A stretch of 64,000 bases of DNA from a virus. The position numbers and the translations under genes were made by a program. The notes below the pieces were generated by a model. The model was not told the origin of the DNA. It did not search any database and worked only from the letters and a program-made list of their open reading frames with translations. The DNA is taken from positions 37,822 through 101,821 of IMG/VR virus record IMGVR_UViG_3300018079_000001. One strand, written 5' to 3'. Shown piece after piece: positions 39,415 to 47,744 of the stretch (the stretch's first letter is position 1; the number at the start of each line of letters is the position of its first letter).

Positions 39415-40014
39415 ATGAAACCGTGGCGAATCCTGCGAGAGCAGATGGAAGCGCGGAGACGCGCGGAGGGGAAAACTGTGACACTGTACCTGGACCTACC
39501 GTACCGGACGAAGAAGGGCGAAGAGCAAAACTTCCTGGAGCCGTTCGAGATCGAGGAAGTGAACGACAAGATCAAGGCGATGGCGACGCTGGTCGGCCCG
39601 GACCAACTGGACGAGGCCAAGCGCAGAGCGCGGGAGATCAAAGACGAGTACATCGCGGCCATCGGTTCATTCGCGCCGCGTATCACGTCTTACCTGCTCC
39701 GCACGGCGGTCGAGCTACGCTACCGCAAGGATACGCAACAGGGACCACGTGTCGAGGTTCCGCGCAAGGGACCCGAGAAGACGAAGCCTGGTGTGTGGTG
39801 GGGAGAGTTACAGGTGCAACTAGAAGATTACCCCGCCGAGATCGACGTGCCTGTCGTAGTCGCGCAGTGGCTTGTGGCGACCTGGCAGGACGACAAGGTG
39901 CAGAACGGTCTGAACGAGAAGGTGCAGGCGTGGGCGAACGTGTTCGACGCCGAGATCGAGCGGCTGAGCACGGAACTGACGGCGAAGAAGCCGGAGCCGG
40001 CGAAGGCCGAGTAG
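39415..40014 (+). CDS. hypothetical 199-aa protein
   Basis: A charged soluble protein. The middle is helical (DQLDEAKRRAREIKDEYIAA), and Trp-rich segments follow. I recognise no family. It follows the strong hairpin and precedes a nuclease-like gene by one base. Confidence 0.6.
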   Translation: MKPWRILREQMEARRRAEGKTVTLYLDLPYRTKKGEEQNFLEPFEIEEVNDKIKAMATLVGPDQLDEAKRRAREIKDEYIAAIGSFAPRITSYLLRTAVELRYRKDTQQGPRVEVPRKGPEKTKPGVWWGELQVQLEDYPAEIDVPVVVAQWLVATWQDDKVQNGLNEKVQAWANVFDAEIERLSTELTAKKPEPAKAE

Positions 40015-40015
40015 C

Positions 40016-40453
40016 GTGTCACGCACCAACTGGAAGCAGATCGAGCGGGATGCGGCGAGTCTATTCGGGCTCGCCCGCTTCCCCGCGAACATGGGTGGGC
40101 GGATTGATTTCGGTCCGCGTCACCCACAGCATGCGCCGTTTATCGGCCAGGTGAAGAATCCGAAGGTGCAATCGTTGAATGTGCTGACGAAGCTGGTCGA
40201 GGAGATGGATGCCATTGCGGCGAAGGAAGCCTACTCGTACTCGGCGAGCGATCTGGACGGGCGTGAGCATTTCGGTGTGGTCGTGGTAAAGTTGTCGAAT
40301 AAGCGGCCGACGCCGAAACTGGTCGTGTTCAGCGAAGATACGTGGCTGCGAATTCGTGCGATGCTTCCGTTCGATTGGGAGATCGGACTGCCGAGAAAGG
40401 TGGAGGGCGATGGGCAAGAATCCCGGATCGAAGCAGAGCAGCAAGCCGGTTAG
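40016..40453 (+). CDS. possible PD-(D/E)XK-type nuclease
   Basis: A 145-aa protein starting at GTG. It begins with an ER-x-A-A-x-L-F-G helix, then NMGGRIDFGP with a candidate catalytic Asp, and FIGQVKNPK in place of the usual E-x-K. This order fits small PD-(D/E)XK nucleases such as phage Holliday-junction resolvases, but Gln replaces the Glu, so activity is uncertain. Its place among recombination genes supports the idea. Confidence 0.4.
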   Translation: MSRTNWKQIERDAASLFGLARFPANMGGRIDFGPRHPQHAPFIGQVKNPKVQSLNVLTKLVEEMDAIAAKEAYSYSASDLDGREHFGVVVVKLSNKRPTPKLVVFSEDTWLRIRAMLPFDWEIGLPRKVEGDGQESRIEAEQQAG

Positions 40454-40574
40454 TCGAGCGGGTTTCAGCAAGCCCGCATGTCCGGTGTGTGGGGCGGACA
40501 CGCGCCGTCTGCGTAAGCCGAAATGGTCGGTCTGCGAGACGGGGCACCGGCTCTACAAACTCAAGGGGAGATAG
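40410..40574 (+). CDS. 54-aa zinc-binding protein
   Basis: A basic protein with CPVC and a later C-x(n)-GH pair. It overlaps the upstream gene by 44 bases in another frame and has an AAGGTGGAGG ribosome binding site. A small nucleic-acid-binding protein is likely. Confidence 0.55.
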   Translation: MGKNPGSKQSSKPVSRAGFSKPACPVCGADTRRLRKPKWSVCETGHRLYKLKGR

Positions 40575-40576
40575 TT

Positions 40577-41092
40577 ATGAGCGAGCAAGTGCTGAGCATG
40601 TACCTGGCCGGCGCGATCCGTGACGGGCGCAAGGAAGACATCGAGTGGCGTGAGCAGGTGATCGACGCTCTCAAGGGTCTGCCTGTCCGCATCATAAACC
40701 CGATCGCTGGCAAGACGTACGAAGACGGGAAGTGGACCGTGTCGGGTGTGTCGTCCGGGGCGAAGTTCATCACGAAGCACGATCAGTTCTATGTCCGCCA
40801 AGCGGACATCGGGCTGTTCAACTTCCGTGCGCTCAGTCAGGGCTACCCTAACATTGGCACCCTGGTCGAGTTCGGGTGGGCCTCGAACAACGTCAAGCCG
40901 ACTCTGATCTACGCTATCGTGGACCCCGACTATGCGGGGCACGACAGCAAGAAGATGTACAACCTGCACCCGTTCATCGAGCAGTTCGCGGCACAGGTAT
41001 TCGACACGACGGAGCAGGCGATCGAATTCCTGAAGCGGCACGTGCCAGTGATGACCGGGCTCGCGCCTTCCTTCCCGGCGTATCGGGCGTGA
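40577..41092 (+). CDS. nucleoside 2-deoxyribosyltransferase-like protein
   Basis: A 171-aa protein with the fold pattern of the family: MYLAGAIRDG at the first strand, a DIGLFNFRALSQGYPNIGTL helix-loop, and FGWA at the catalytic Glu region (E in LVEFGWA). These enzymes swap bases on deoxynucleosides or hydrolyse them. It could serve base salvage or modified-nucleotide supply. A second relative is at 42323. The start at 40577 has AAGGGGAGA. Confidence 0.65.
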   Translation: MSEQVLSMYLAGAIRDGRKEDIEWREQVIDALKGLPVRIINPIAGKTYEDGKWTVSGVSSGAKFITKHDQFYVRQADIGLFNFRALSQGYPNIGTLVEFGWASNNVKPTLIYAIVDPDYAGHDSKKMYNLHPFIEQFAAQVFDTTEQAIEFLKRHVPVMTGLAPSFPAYRA

Positions 41093-41229
41093 ACTGGTTC
41101 ATGGTAACGTCGGGGTTGTTGAACCTCGGCGCGGGTGTGTGGGCGGTGCTTCAGAGTCACGACTGGAAGCTAGCGGCGGTCTATACAATGTGGGGCGTGG
41201 GCAACATCATCATGGCGAGCAAGGGTTGA
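41089..41229 (+). CDS. 46-aa membrane protein
   Basis: It starts at GTG overlapping the upstream TGA. Two hydrophobic stretches (MVTSGLLNLGAGVWAVL and AAVYTMWGVGNIIMA) suggest two membrane spans. Its role is unknown; a small holin-like protein is possible but not supported by context. Confidence 0.5.
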   Translation: MNWFMVTSGLLNLGAGVWAVLQSHDWKLAAVYTMWGVGNIIMASKG

Positions 41230-41230
41230 C

Positions 41231-41491
41231 ATGCGCTACGAATTGCACATGGCGACGGGTGATCATCGGAGCAATGTCGCACTGCACAAGTACGCGCACC
41301 CGTGCGTGTGCATCGCGGCCCGGAACGAAGACGGCACGAAGGCTTTCGATCGCAAAGTGTTCGAGGCTAGGTGGTGCGGGCGCAATGGCTCGGCAGTGTA
41401 TGACTTGAATGCAGGCGGGCGGGCCATGTGGGTAGTCATCGAGGGACCAATCGAAGTGCGAACCGAGAAAGGATGGGAGGAGCTACCGTGA
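41231..41491 (+). CDS. hypothetical 86-aa protein
   Basis: A small protein with HPCVCIAARNED and a beta-rich C-terminus (AMWVVIEGPIEVRTEKGW). Its stop overlaps the GTG of the MazG gene. No family is recognised. Confidence 0.6.
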   Translation: MRYELHMATGDHRSNVALHKYAHPCVCIAARNEDGTKAFDRKVFEARWCGRNGSAVYDLNAGGRAMWVVIEGPIEVRTEKGWEELP

Positions 41492-41895
41492 CCGACAATC
41501 AAGCTGCAATCGACATGGTACAGCGCATTCCAGCGTTCGAGCAGGATTTCACGCTGAACCACTACCAGGACATCATCAAGGCGACCGATCGTCCGGGCTT
41601 GGAAAGTTTCGGCGCAGACGGCACCACGCCGCTGTGGTACTACGCGCTCGGGCTCGGTGGTGAGTCGGGGGAGTTCGTGGACAAGGTCAAGAAGGTCTAC
41701 CGCAACAGCCAAGGTGAGTTGGACTCTTCTGCGACCTTGGCCCTGGCGTATGAGCTAGGCGACGTGCTGTGGTATCTCAGTCGTGCTGCTGCGAAGCTGA
41801 ATCTGACGCTGGCACAGGTGGCGAAGCTGAACATCTTTAAGCTGTCCGACCGTGCTAAACGTGATGTGATCCGGGGCGAGGGAGACAACCGATGA
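41488..41895 (+). CDS. MazG-type nucleotide pyrophosphohydrolase
   Basis: A 135-aa protein. GLGGESGEFVDKVKKVYR supplies the ExxE metal-binding helix and ELGDVLWYLSRAA the ExxD helix, both diagnostic of MazG. It hydrolyses NTPs or dNTPs, removing non-canonical ones or signalling nucleotides. It starts at GTG in GTGA overlap and runs into the dCMP deaminase by ATGA overlap, giving a nucleotide-metabolism operon. Confidence 0.8.
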   Translation: MTDNQAAIDMVQRIPAFEQDFTLNHYQDIIKATDRPGLESFGADGTTPLWYYALGLGGESGEFVDKVKKVYRNSQGELDSSATLALAYELGDVLWYLSRAAAKLNLTLAQVAKLNIFKLSDRAKRDVIRGEGDNR

Positions 41896-42326
41896 ACAAG
41901 TGGGACGCGCGCTTCATGGACATGGCGAAGCTGGTGTCTTCGTTCTCTAAGGACCCAAGCACACAAACGGGCGCGGTCATCGTGGACCCGCGCAATCGGG
42001 TTGTGTCGGTGGGCTTCAACGGTTTCCCGCAAGGTATCGCGGATACGCCCGAGCGGCTGAATGATCGTGAGACGAAGTACGCTCTGATCCTGCATTGTGA
42101 GCATAACGCTGTCCTGCTCGCGGGCAAGTCGGTCGAGGGGTGCACGCTGTACACGTATCCCTTCGGCTCCTGCACGCGGTGCGCGGTGACAATGATCCAG
42201 GCTGGCATCAAGCGTGTAGTCTTCCCGCCATGCCCGGCTGATAAGATGGATCGGTGGGGACCAGACCTGATCAGGGCCGAGAACCTGTACCGTGAGGCTG
42301 GCATCGAGGTAGTGCCGCTGTCATGA
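41892..42326 (+). CDS. dCMP deaminase
   Basis: A 144-aa zinc deaminase. HCE at residues 68-70 is the H-[AC]-E motif with catalytic Glu70. SCTRC gives the two Cys ligands (94 and 97). An N-terminal DPSTQTGAVIVD strand is typical of the family. It makes dUMP from dCMP for dTTP synthesis. A uracil-DNA glycosylase elsewhere in the genome fits control of uracil levels. Confidence 0.85.
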   Translation: MNKWDARFMDMAKLVSSFSKDPSTQTGAVIVDPRNRVVSVGFNGFPQGIADTPERLNDRETKYALILHCEHNAVLLAGKSVEGCTLYTYPFGSCTRCAVTMIQAGIKRVVFPPCPADKMDRWGPDLIRAENLYREAGIEVVPLS

Positions 42327-42760
42327 AGGTCATCTACCTTGTCGGTTCACTTCGCAATCCCAAGGTGCCAGAGCTAGCAGCCGCTCTGCGTGCTGAGGGG
42401 TACGACGTGTTCGACGATTGGTTTGCCGCTGGATTTGAGGCAGATTTGTGGTGGCAGAGGTACGAGAAGGCACGCGGTAAGACGTACTCCGAGGCACTCG
42501 ACGGCTACCCCGCGTGGCACGTGTTCAACTACGACAAGACGCACCTGGACCGTTGCGACGCCACTGTTCTGCTCATGCCAGCGGGGAAGTCGGGACACAT
42601 GGAGTTTGGTTACGTGATCGGTCAAGGTAAGCCGGGGTTCATTCTATTGCCCGAAGAGCCAGGAGCAGACGCGTCATGGGATGTAATGTATCGGTTTGCG
42701 ACGAGGGTTGTGTATGACGTGCCGACGCTCGTTATGGAATTGAAGCGTGCCATCGGGTGA
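42323..42760 (+). CDS. nucleoside 2-deoxyribosyltransferase-like protein, second
   Basis: A 145-aa protein: IYLVGSLRNPKVPELA at the first strand-loop, a YDVFDDWFAAG segment, and PAGKSGHMEFGYVIGQGKPG carrying the candidate catalytic Glu. This is the short single-domain form of the family. It starts in ATGA overlap with the deaminase and its end overlaps a small zinc gene. Confidence 0.7.
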   Translation: MKVIYLVGSLRNPKVPELAAALRAEGYDVFDDWFAAGFEADLWWQRYEKARGKTYSEALDGYPAWHVFNYDKTHLDRCDATVLLMPAGKSGHMEFGYVIGQGKPGFILLPEEPGADASWDVMYRFATRVVYDVPTLVMELKRAIG

Positions 42761-42917
42761 TCATCGCCGCTGCTACAAGTGCGGCGATGAATTCTTGCTG
42801 TTAGACATAGTTCTTGAAGCGGCAGACGGACGCACGTCGCACTGGTGCTACTGTCCGAAAGAGCATTGGGCGTGGTGGGCGAAGTTTCAACAAAAGTACA
42901 TGGGGAGAAACATGTGA
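42747..42917 (+). CDS. 56-aa zinc-finger protein
   Basis: It starts at GTG inside the end of the upstream gene. CYKCG and HWCYCPKEHW give four Cys plus His ligands. The C-terminus is Trp-rich (WAWWAKF). Overlaps at both ends (14 and 4 bases) support translation coupling. Confidence 0.5.
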   Translation: MPSGDHRRCYKCGDEFLLLDIVLEAADGRTSHWCYCPKEHWAWWAKFQQKYMGRNM

Positions 42918-43507
42918 CACTTGGCAATATCCTCTCGCACGCTCGTGGCATCGTGACGGCTCGCACTGGCACGCCGATTGTCCATGAAAACGGTTTTATT
43001 CAGTTGCCGCTCGACGCTCGGACGCGCCTGCATGTGTGGCCGGACGGCCCGCTGAACCATCAGAAGACAAGCAGTCCGATTCACGACCACCGCTTCGCAT
43101 TCGAGAGCTACGTGATCAGGGGCATGCTGCAACACATCGAGTATGAGTGGTGGCAGGACAAGACGAAGCCGACGCACCGTCTGCATCAGGTGGTGCAGAA
43201 GGTGAACGCCGAAGGTCGAATGGGTTGGGGCATACTAACTGCAACGGACGAGACAGGCTTTGTGAAGATTCACAGTCAGTACAAGCTGGTCGAAGGGGGG
43301 AGTGCCTATACGTTCGGGTCGCGGCGTTTTCATGAGAGCATCGGTATCGGGCTGACTGCCACGGTGATGTTCAAGACGAAGAACTACCCGGAGTATACGC
43401 CGCGCGTGTTGGCGCCGCTCGGGCAGGTGCCCGACAACGATTTCAGCCGCGAGAGTATGAACGATCCTAAACTGTTGTGGGACTACCTGGAAAGGGCGGT
43501 GCGGTGA
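42914..43507 (+). CDS. cupin-like protein
   Basis: A 197-aa protein starting at GTG in GTGA overlap. PIHDHRFAFESYVIRG and FHESIGIGL look like the two cupin motifs (H-x-H ... E, then H), suggesting a metal-dependent beta-barrel. Phage members of this fold have no fixed function; dioxygenase-like or binding roles are possible. Confidence 0.5.
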   Translation: MTLGNILSHARGIVTARTGTPIVHENGFIQLPLDARTRLHVWPDGPLNHQKTSSPIHDHRFAFESYVIRGMLQHIEYEWWQDKTKPTHRLHQVVQKVNAEGRMGWGILTATDETGFVKIHSQYKLVEGGSAYTFGSRRFHESIGIGLTATVMFKTKNYPEYTPRVLAPLGQVPDNDFSRESMNDPKLLWDYLERAVR

Positions 43508-43824
43508 ACACCGCAGTAGGACGCTGGCGGCTGATCGTCCGCGACGCCGGCACGGCCGCCAGCGCGATCGAGAACCTACACCGTTGCCTCGCCAAGATCG
43601 AGGAGCGGGCAGAGAAGCTGCCGTTCGTTGACGACGTATGGTTTAATGAAGTGCGCACCGAGTGCTGCCGTGAGCTAGAGCAGGCGAAGCTGAGTCTCGG
43701 CAAGGCCCTGGCCTCACTTGATATTGTCGGAAGCCGTGAGCGTCAGTGGTGGGCTCGTGTCCGGAAACGTGTGGAGGCAAAGGATCGCGAGCGACGGCTC
43801 AAGCTGGACGCGCCAAATATCTAA
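43504..43824 (+). CDS. hypothetical 106-aa helical protein
   Basis: It starts at GTG in GTGA overlap. It is nearly all helix, with charged heptad-like stretches (ENLHRCLAKIEERAEKL; VRKRVEAKDRERRLKLD). It is probably a coiled-coil protein. No family is recognised. Confidence 0.6.
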   Translation: MNTAVGRWRLIVRDAGTAASAIENLHRCLAKIEERAEKLPFVDDVWFNEVRTECCRELEQAKLSLGKALASLDIVGSRERQWWARVRKRVEAKDRERRLKLDAPNI

Positions 43825-43840
43825 AAAAGGCGAAGGCTCG

Positions 43841-43858
43841 TTGATCCTACTAAGTAGG
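43841..43858 (+). promoter_or_regulatory. start-associated palindromic element, copy 6
   Basis: TTGATCCTACTAAGTAGG followed by GGGAGGG, then eight bases to the ATG of rtcB. It is the clearest case where the element supplies the ribosome binding site of a well-known gene. Confidence 0.88.
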
Positions 43859-43873
43859 GGGAGGGACAACGCC

Positions 43874-45085
43874 ATGCAAGTCTTCGCTGAGCAGGGACGC
43901 GCACCGATCAAATCCTGGACGGATGGGGTAGAGTTGGACCCTAACGCGCTCGGGCAGCTTCGCAATACGGCCAGCCTACCGTTCATTTTCAAGCACGTAG
44001 CCGTTATGCCCGACGTGCACCTGGGTATCGGTGCCACGGTGGGCAGTGTCATACCCACAAAGGGTGCGATCATACCCGCTGCGGTGGGTGTGGACATTGG
44101 CTGCGGTATGATCGCGGCCCGGACCCCACTGACGGCGAGCGACCTACCCGACAGCCTCGCGGCACTTCGGACCAACATCGAATGGGCGGTGCCGCACGGG
44201 CAGAACCAATACAAGCACGCGGTGGCCCCGATTGGCGAGCAGAACGCAATCATGGATGCGTACAAGATCATCTATGACAGACACAAGGGCTTGCCGAATC
44301 CGGGGACCGATTGGGCCGGGAAGATCGTGCGGCAACTAGGGACACTCGGCGGCGGAAACCACTTCATCGAAGTGTGCCTCGACGAAGAGCAGCGTGTGTG
44401 GGTGATGTTGCACTCGGGCTCGCGCGGTATCGGCAACAAGATCGGCAGCTACTTCATTGAGCTAGCCCGCAAAGACATGCGACTGCATTTCATCAACCTG
44501 CCCGACCGCGACCTAGCGTACCTGAGCGAGGGCACGCAGTATTTCCTCGACTACTGGAACGCGGTGAAGTGGGCGCAGAACTACGCGCTCGTGAACCGTC
44601 GCATCATGCTCGAACGTACGCTGGATCAGGTGCAGCGGGCACTGTGGAAGACGTGGGAGACGGAGCCGATGCCGGTAGAGATCGCGGCTAACTGTCACCA
44701 CAACTACGTGGAGCGCGAGAACCACTTTGGCGAGAACATCCTCGTCACGCGCAAGGGTGCGGTACGCGCCCGCCTGGGTGACATGGGCATCATTCCCGGT
44801 AGCATGGGCGTGCGTTCGTACATCGTGCGCGGCCTGGGTAACGCCGAGTCGTTTCAGTCCTGCTCGCACGGAGCGGGACGCCGTATGTCGAGAACCGCCG
44901 CACGGAACACATTCAGCGTCGAAGATCACGTGCAGGCGACGGCCGGCGTCGAATGCCGTAAGGACGTGGGTGTGATCGACGAAACGCCGGGGGCCTACAA
45001 GGACATCGAAGCGGTCATGGCAGCGCAGACGGACCTGGTCGAGATCGTGCACACGCTCAAAGGTGTGCTGTGTGTGAAGGGTTGA
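43874..45085 (+). CDS. rtcB: RtcB RNA ligase
   Basis: A 403-aa protein with all RtcB landmarks: MPDVHLGIGATVG, VDIGCG (Asp74 and Cys77, Mn ligands), LGGGNHFIE, LHSGSRGIGN, and QSCSHGAGR with the His that becomes guanylylated. It joins RNA 2',3'-cyclic phosphate or 3'-phosphate ends to 5'-OH ends using GTP. In phages it probably repairs tRNAs cut by host anticodon nucleases. The ATG at 43874 is set by the sixth start-associated element. Confidence 0.92.
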   Translation: MQVFAEQGRAPIKSWTDGVELDPNALGQLRNTASLPFIFKHVAVMPDVHLGIGATVGSVIPTKGAIIPAAVGVDIGCGMIAARTPLTASDLPDSLAALRTNIEWAVPHGQNQYKHAVAPIGEQNAIMDAYKIIYDRHKGLPNPGTDWAGKIVRQLGTLGGGNHFIEVCLDEEQRVWVMLHSGSRGIGNKIGSYFIELARKDMRLHFINLPDRDLAYLSEGTQYFLDYWNAVKWAQNYALVNRRIMLERTLDQVQRALWKTWETEPMPVEIAANCHHNYVERENHFGENILVTRKGAVRARLGDMGIIPGSMGVRSYIVRGLGNAESFQSCSHGAGRRMSRTAARNTFSVEDHVQATAGVECRKDVGVIDETPGAYKDIEAVMAAQTDLVEIVHTLKGVLCVKG

Positions 45086-45312
45086 TGCTCGGCTGGTATT
45101 TCGCGTGGATTGCGCTCATGTCAGTGGTAGGCACGGACGTGATGGGGCCGTACCCGACGCAGGCCGTGTGCATCGCAGCGCGTGATGGCGCGAAGGACTT
45201 CGGTGGTGTGACGACGACGCAGTGCACGAACGACGCGCGGTTGTACGATGACATGCTGTTTTGGGAGTTGGAACTGGAAGAGATGATTGCTAACAGTGGA
45301 GGGCCGACATGA
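45085..45312 (+). CDS. 75-aa exported or membrane-anchored protein
   Basis: The first 18 residues (LGWYFAWIALMSVVGTDV) are hydrophobic, like a signal peptide or anchor. The rest is hydrophilic with two Cys that could form a disulphide. It starts in TGATG overlap with rtcB and its stop overlaps the RNA ligase start. Function unknown. Confidence 0.55.
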   Translation: MLGWYFAWIALMSVVGTDVMGPYPTQAVCIAARDGAKDFGGVTTTQCTNDARLYDDMLFWELELEEMIANSGGPT

Positions 45313-46355
45313 GCGTAGAGATCAACGAATACACGTCCTGGCACAGCTATCCGGACTCGAACGCACTCGGGCACAAGTATCTGACCGAGCTATTCTTCGA
45401 TGCCGTGACGGTCGAGGAAAAGGTGGATGGCTCACAGTTCTCGTTCGGCGTGTTCGGTGACTTGCCGAGCGATATGCGTTTCCGCTCAAAGGGCGCGCAG
45501 ATTTTCGTCACCGATGATGGGCACTCGTCCGAGAAGATGTTCGATAAGGCGGTGCAGTCGGTCATCAAGCGGCAGTACCTTTTGCACGAGGGCTGGACCT
45601 ACCGTGCCGAGTACCTGCCGAAGCCGAAGGCCGTGACGCTAACGTACGATCGGGTGCCGCGTGACCTGTTCGACAATACGGACGCGTACCTGATCGGTTA
45701 CGACGTGGAGATTGCCGACGAAGTGTTTCTTAGCCCGGACGAGAAGCGCGAAGAATTTGCGCGTATCGGCCTGGAGTGCGTGCCGTGCTTCATGAACGAA
45801 GAGACGATAACGGACATCGAAGCGATCAAGGCACTGCTCGCGGAGACGAGCATCCTGGGCGGGCAATTGATCGAGGGCGTGTGCATCAAGAACTATCACC
45901 GCTGTACGCCAGACAAGAAAATCCTGATCGGCAAGTACGTGTCCAAGACGTTCAAGGAATTGCACGGGCGGGATTGGGCAAAGGGAAACCCGAAGTCGGG
46001 AGACATCGTGCAGACGATCATAGAAGACATCCGGACTCCGGCTCGGTGGGCGAAGGGGGTTCAGCACCTTCGCGAGGCGGGGAAGTTGACTGACAGCAAC
46101 CAGGACATCGCGCTTCTGTTTCAGGAGATACCCGCTGACATCAAGAAGGAACTGGAAGGCAGGATCAAGGACGAGTTGTTCAAGTGGGCGTGGCCGAAGA
46201 TCAGTCGAGGCGCGATGGCTGGTATGCCCGAGTGGTACAAGGAACTGCTCGCGGCGGGCCAGCCGATGCCAGAGGGCCACGAGCCAAAGGGACCGGATTA
46301 TCAGCCGCAAGGTATGAATCCATATGACCACGCCGAAGAGGGAGGGCAAAGCTGA
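45309..46355 (+). CDS. Rnl2-type RNA ligase
   Basis: A 348-aa nucleotidyltransferase. Motif I is EKVDGS with Lys38 as the AMP-accepting residue. A YRAEYL strand, GQLIEGVCIKN (motif IV) and IGKYVSK (motif V) follow in order. It seals 3'-OH/5'-phosphate RNA ends, complementing the chemistry of RtcB two genes upstream. Together they cover both common break types. The start is ATG in ATGA overlap. The C-terminal 60 residues are a Pro-rich extension. Confidence 0.8.
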   Translation: MSVEINEYTSWHSYPDSNALGHKYLTELFFDAVTVEEKVDGSQFSFGVFGDLPSDMRFRSKGAQIFVTDDGHSSEKMFDKAVQSVIKRQYLLHEGWTYRAEYLPKPKAVTLTYDRVPRDLFDNTDAYLIGYDVEIADEVFLSPDEKREEFARIGLECVPCFMNEETITDIEAIKALLAETSILGGQLIEGVCIKNYHRCTPDKKILIGKYVSKTFKELHGRDWAKGNPKSGDIVQTIIEDIRTPARWAKGVQHLREAGKLTDSNQDIALLFQEIPADIKKELEGRIKDELFKWAWPKISRGAMAGMPEWYKELLAAGQPMPEGHEPKGPDYQPQGMNPYDHAEEGGQS

Positions 46356-46639
46356 TGGCAAGACACGCGCATCAAGATTGGGGTCTGAACGTCGCGTACA
46401 CGTACAACGACATACAGTGTGCGCTGCTCATGGACATCCGTGAGATTCTGAACAAGATCGCGGCGAACACGTCGCCGCTGATCTGTTACAACGCTCGGCG
46501 CATTCCGACGTTGCTCACGAAGATCGCGAGCAACACGGATCGGTTCAAGTGCCACCATCATCCGCGCTACAAGGCGATACTGCCGCCACGCACGGATTGC
46601 AAGGATTGTCGGAGAATGTTTCGAAGGCGCCACGCCTAG
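46355..46639 (+). CDS. 94-aa protein with His/Cys cluster
   Basis: It is helical at the N-terminus and has CHHHPRYK ... CKDC near the C-terminus, a possible zinc site, with a basic end (RRMFRRRHA). It starts in TGATG overlap with the RNA ligase. The position hints at an RNA-binding helper, unproven. Confidence 0.6.
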   Translation: MARHAHQDWGLNVAYTYNDIQCALLMDIREILNKIAANTSPLICYNARRIPTLLTKIASNTDRFKCHHHPRYKAILPPRTDCKDCRRMFRRRHA

Positions 46640-46652
46640 AAAGGGGCACTCT

Positions 46653-47033
46653 ATGGCTGAAAGACAGCGCGCAGTGGACAAACTGAAAGAAGGCGAGGGT
46701 GACTATCAGTCCGAAGCTAACCTCGAACATCTCGCAACGGGGCAAGGACTCGGCGACCTGGGTGAAGGCTCGGGCGACAACCGCAGGGCTGCGGCGTTCA
46801 GCGAGATCAAGGGCCTGTGCCGTACGTGCGTGCACGCGCATATCACGAAGCGCGGGTCGGTCGAGCACACCGAGACGACGATCCGATGCGGCGAGATTGG
46901 CAAGGTGATGCCGCCCGACATCATGGAGTGTTCGGCGTACTGGAAGATCGGGCAGATGTCCCTGCGCGACATGCACGAGATCGCGTGGTACGTGGACAAC
47001 CGCGAGCCGACTGGCGGCGGAGGGTACAGATGA
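46653..47033 (+). CDS. 126-aa Cys-containing protein
   Basis: The N-terminal half is acidic and flexible. The C-terminal half has LCRTCVHAH and later CGE and CSAYW, a possible four-ligand zinc site. The ribosome binding site is AAAGGGGC. It overlaps the next ATG (ATGA). Confidence 0.6.
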   Translation: MAERQRAVDKLKEGEGDYQSEANLEHLATGQGLGDLGEGSGDNRRAAAFSEIKGLCRTCVHAHITKRGSVEHTETTIRCGEIGKVMPPDIMECSAYWKIGQMSLRDMHEIAWYVDNREPTGGGGYR

Positions 47034-47278
47034 AACGCGGCGATCGTGTGATCCTGACCGACGAGGCAATCAAGTGGGTTGACCTGAAGCACGCGCCCAC
47101 GGTGAAATCGCGGGTGATCACAGGCACGGTTGTGCGTGTGCTGCATCCCGAGGGGCACCCGAAGAAACCATACTGCATCGTTGTGCTCCGTGACGAGCAC
47201 AGGATGCCTGAGTCGTGGGCGTATCACTTCTGGCGCCCAACGCGCGGTAAGCTGGTCCGGACATGTGGCCGATCGTGA
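47030..47278 (+). CDS. 82-aa SH3-like basic protein
   Basis: It is beta-rich (GDRVILTDEA, SRVITGTVVRVLHP, YCIVVLRDE), resembling small SH3-type barrels of the KOW or tudor kind. It is basic overall. Its end overlaps a lipoprotein gene by 16 bases. Confidence 0.5.
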   Translation: MKRGDRVILTDEAIKWVDLKHAPTVKSRVITGTVVRVLHPEGHPKKPYCIVVLRDEHRMPESWAYHFWRPTRGKLVRTCGRS

Positions 47279-47394
47279 GATGGCTCGTGTTCGTGTTCGG
47301 CGGTATGTGTCTCTTGGGTCTGCTCTTCGGTTGCTCGACGGTCGAACAGATACACGACGTAGACTCCCCGCTCGACGAAGCACATCGGTTCTGA
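47263..47394 (+). CDS. 43-aa lipoprotein
   Basis: A hydrophobic stretch (WLVFVFGGMCLLGLLFGC) ends in a lipobox LLFGC-S with the lipidated Cys near 24. The mature peptide is about 20 residues and acidic. It could be a small o-spanin-like or exclusion lipoprotein. The next ATG overlaps its stop. Confidence 0.55.
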   Translation: MWPIVRWLVFVFGGMCLLGLLFGCSTVEQIHDVDSPLDEAHRF

Positions 47395-47744
47395 TGGACC
47401 TGTCGTCTATCGAGGCCGTGAAGGCGAAGGCGGCTCGGGCCAAGGCGCGTCGAGCGCGCACGAGGAGGGAGCAATTTTCAAGCTGTAGCGGCTGCGGACG
47501 GTTCGGCCTGGTCCTCAAGAAGAGTTTGTGCTCGGAGTGCATTCGCGTAAATGAAATCATGGAGAGAGACATGGCACAGAAGAAGCTGAGTGGAGGATCA
47601 TCGCGCGGAGACAAGCTGCCGACCGTGGGCAAGTTGTTCCTGCTCCCGAAGCGCGAAGCGAAGACTCCCGATAAGCCAATCGAGTCACCTAAGCCACAAC
47701 TCGAAGGCAGAGCACCGCGCCCGCAAGACGGGGAAGAAGTATAG
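47394..47744 (+). CDS. zinc-ribbon protein with shared C-terminal tail
   Basis: A 116-aa protein. A basic helix (KAKAARAKARRARTRR) precedes a CSGC ... CSEC zinc ribbon. A linker follows, then the tail LEGRAPRPQDGEEV, nearly the same as in the protein ending at 52825. It starts in TGATG overlap. The basic/zinc part suggests nucleic-acid binding; the tail marks it as a member of the shared-tail set. Confidence 0.65.
   Translation: MDLSSIEAVKAKAARAKARRARTRREQFSSCSGCGRFGLVLKKSLCSECIRVNEIMERDMAQKKLSGGSSRGDKLPTVGKLFLLPKREAKTPDKPIESPKPQLEGRAPRPQDGEEV

Noticed and set aside
41089-41229. 46-aa membrane protein as holin
   Set aside because: No endolysin is adjacent and the size and topology are not specific. 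I left it as an unassigned membrane protein.
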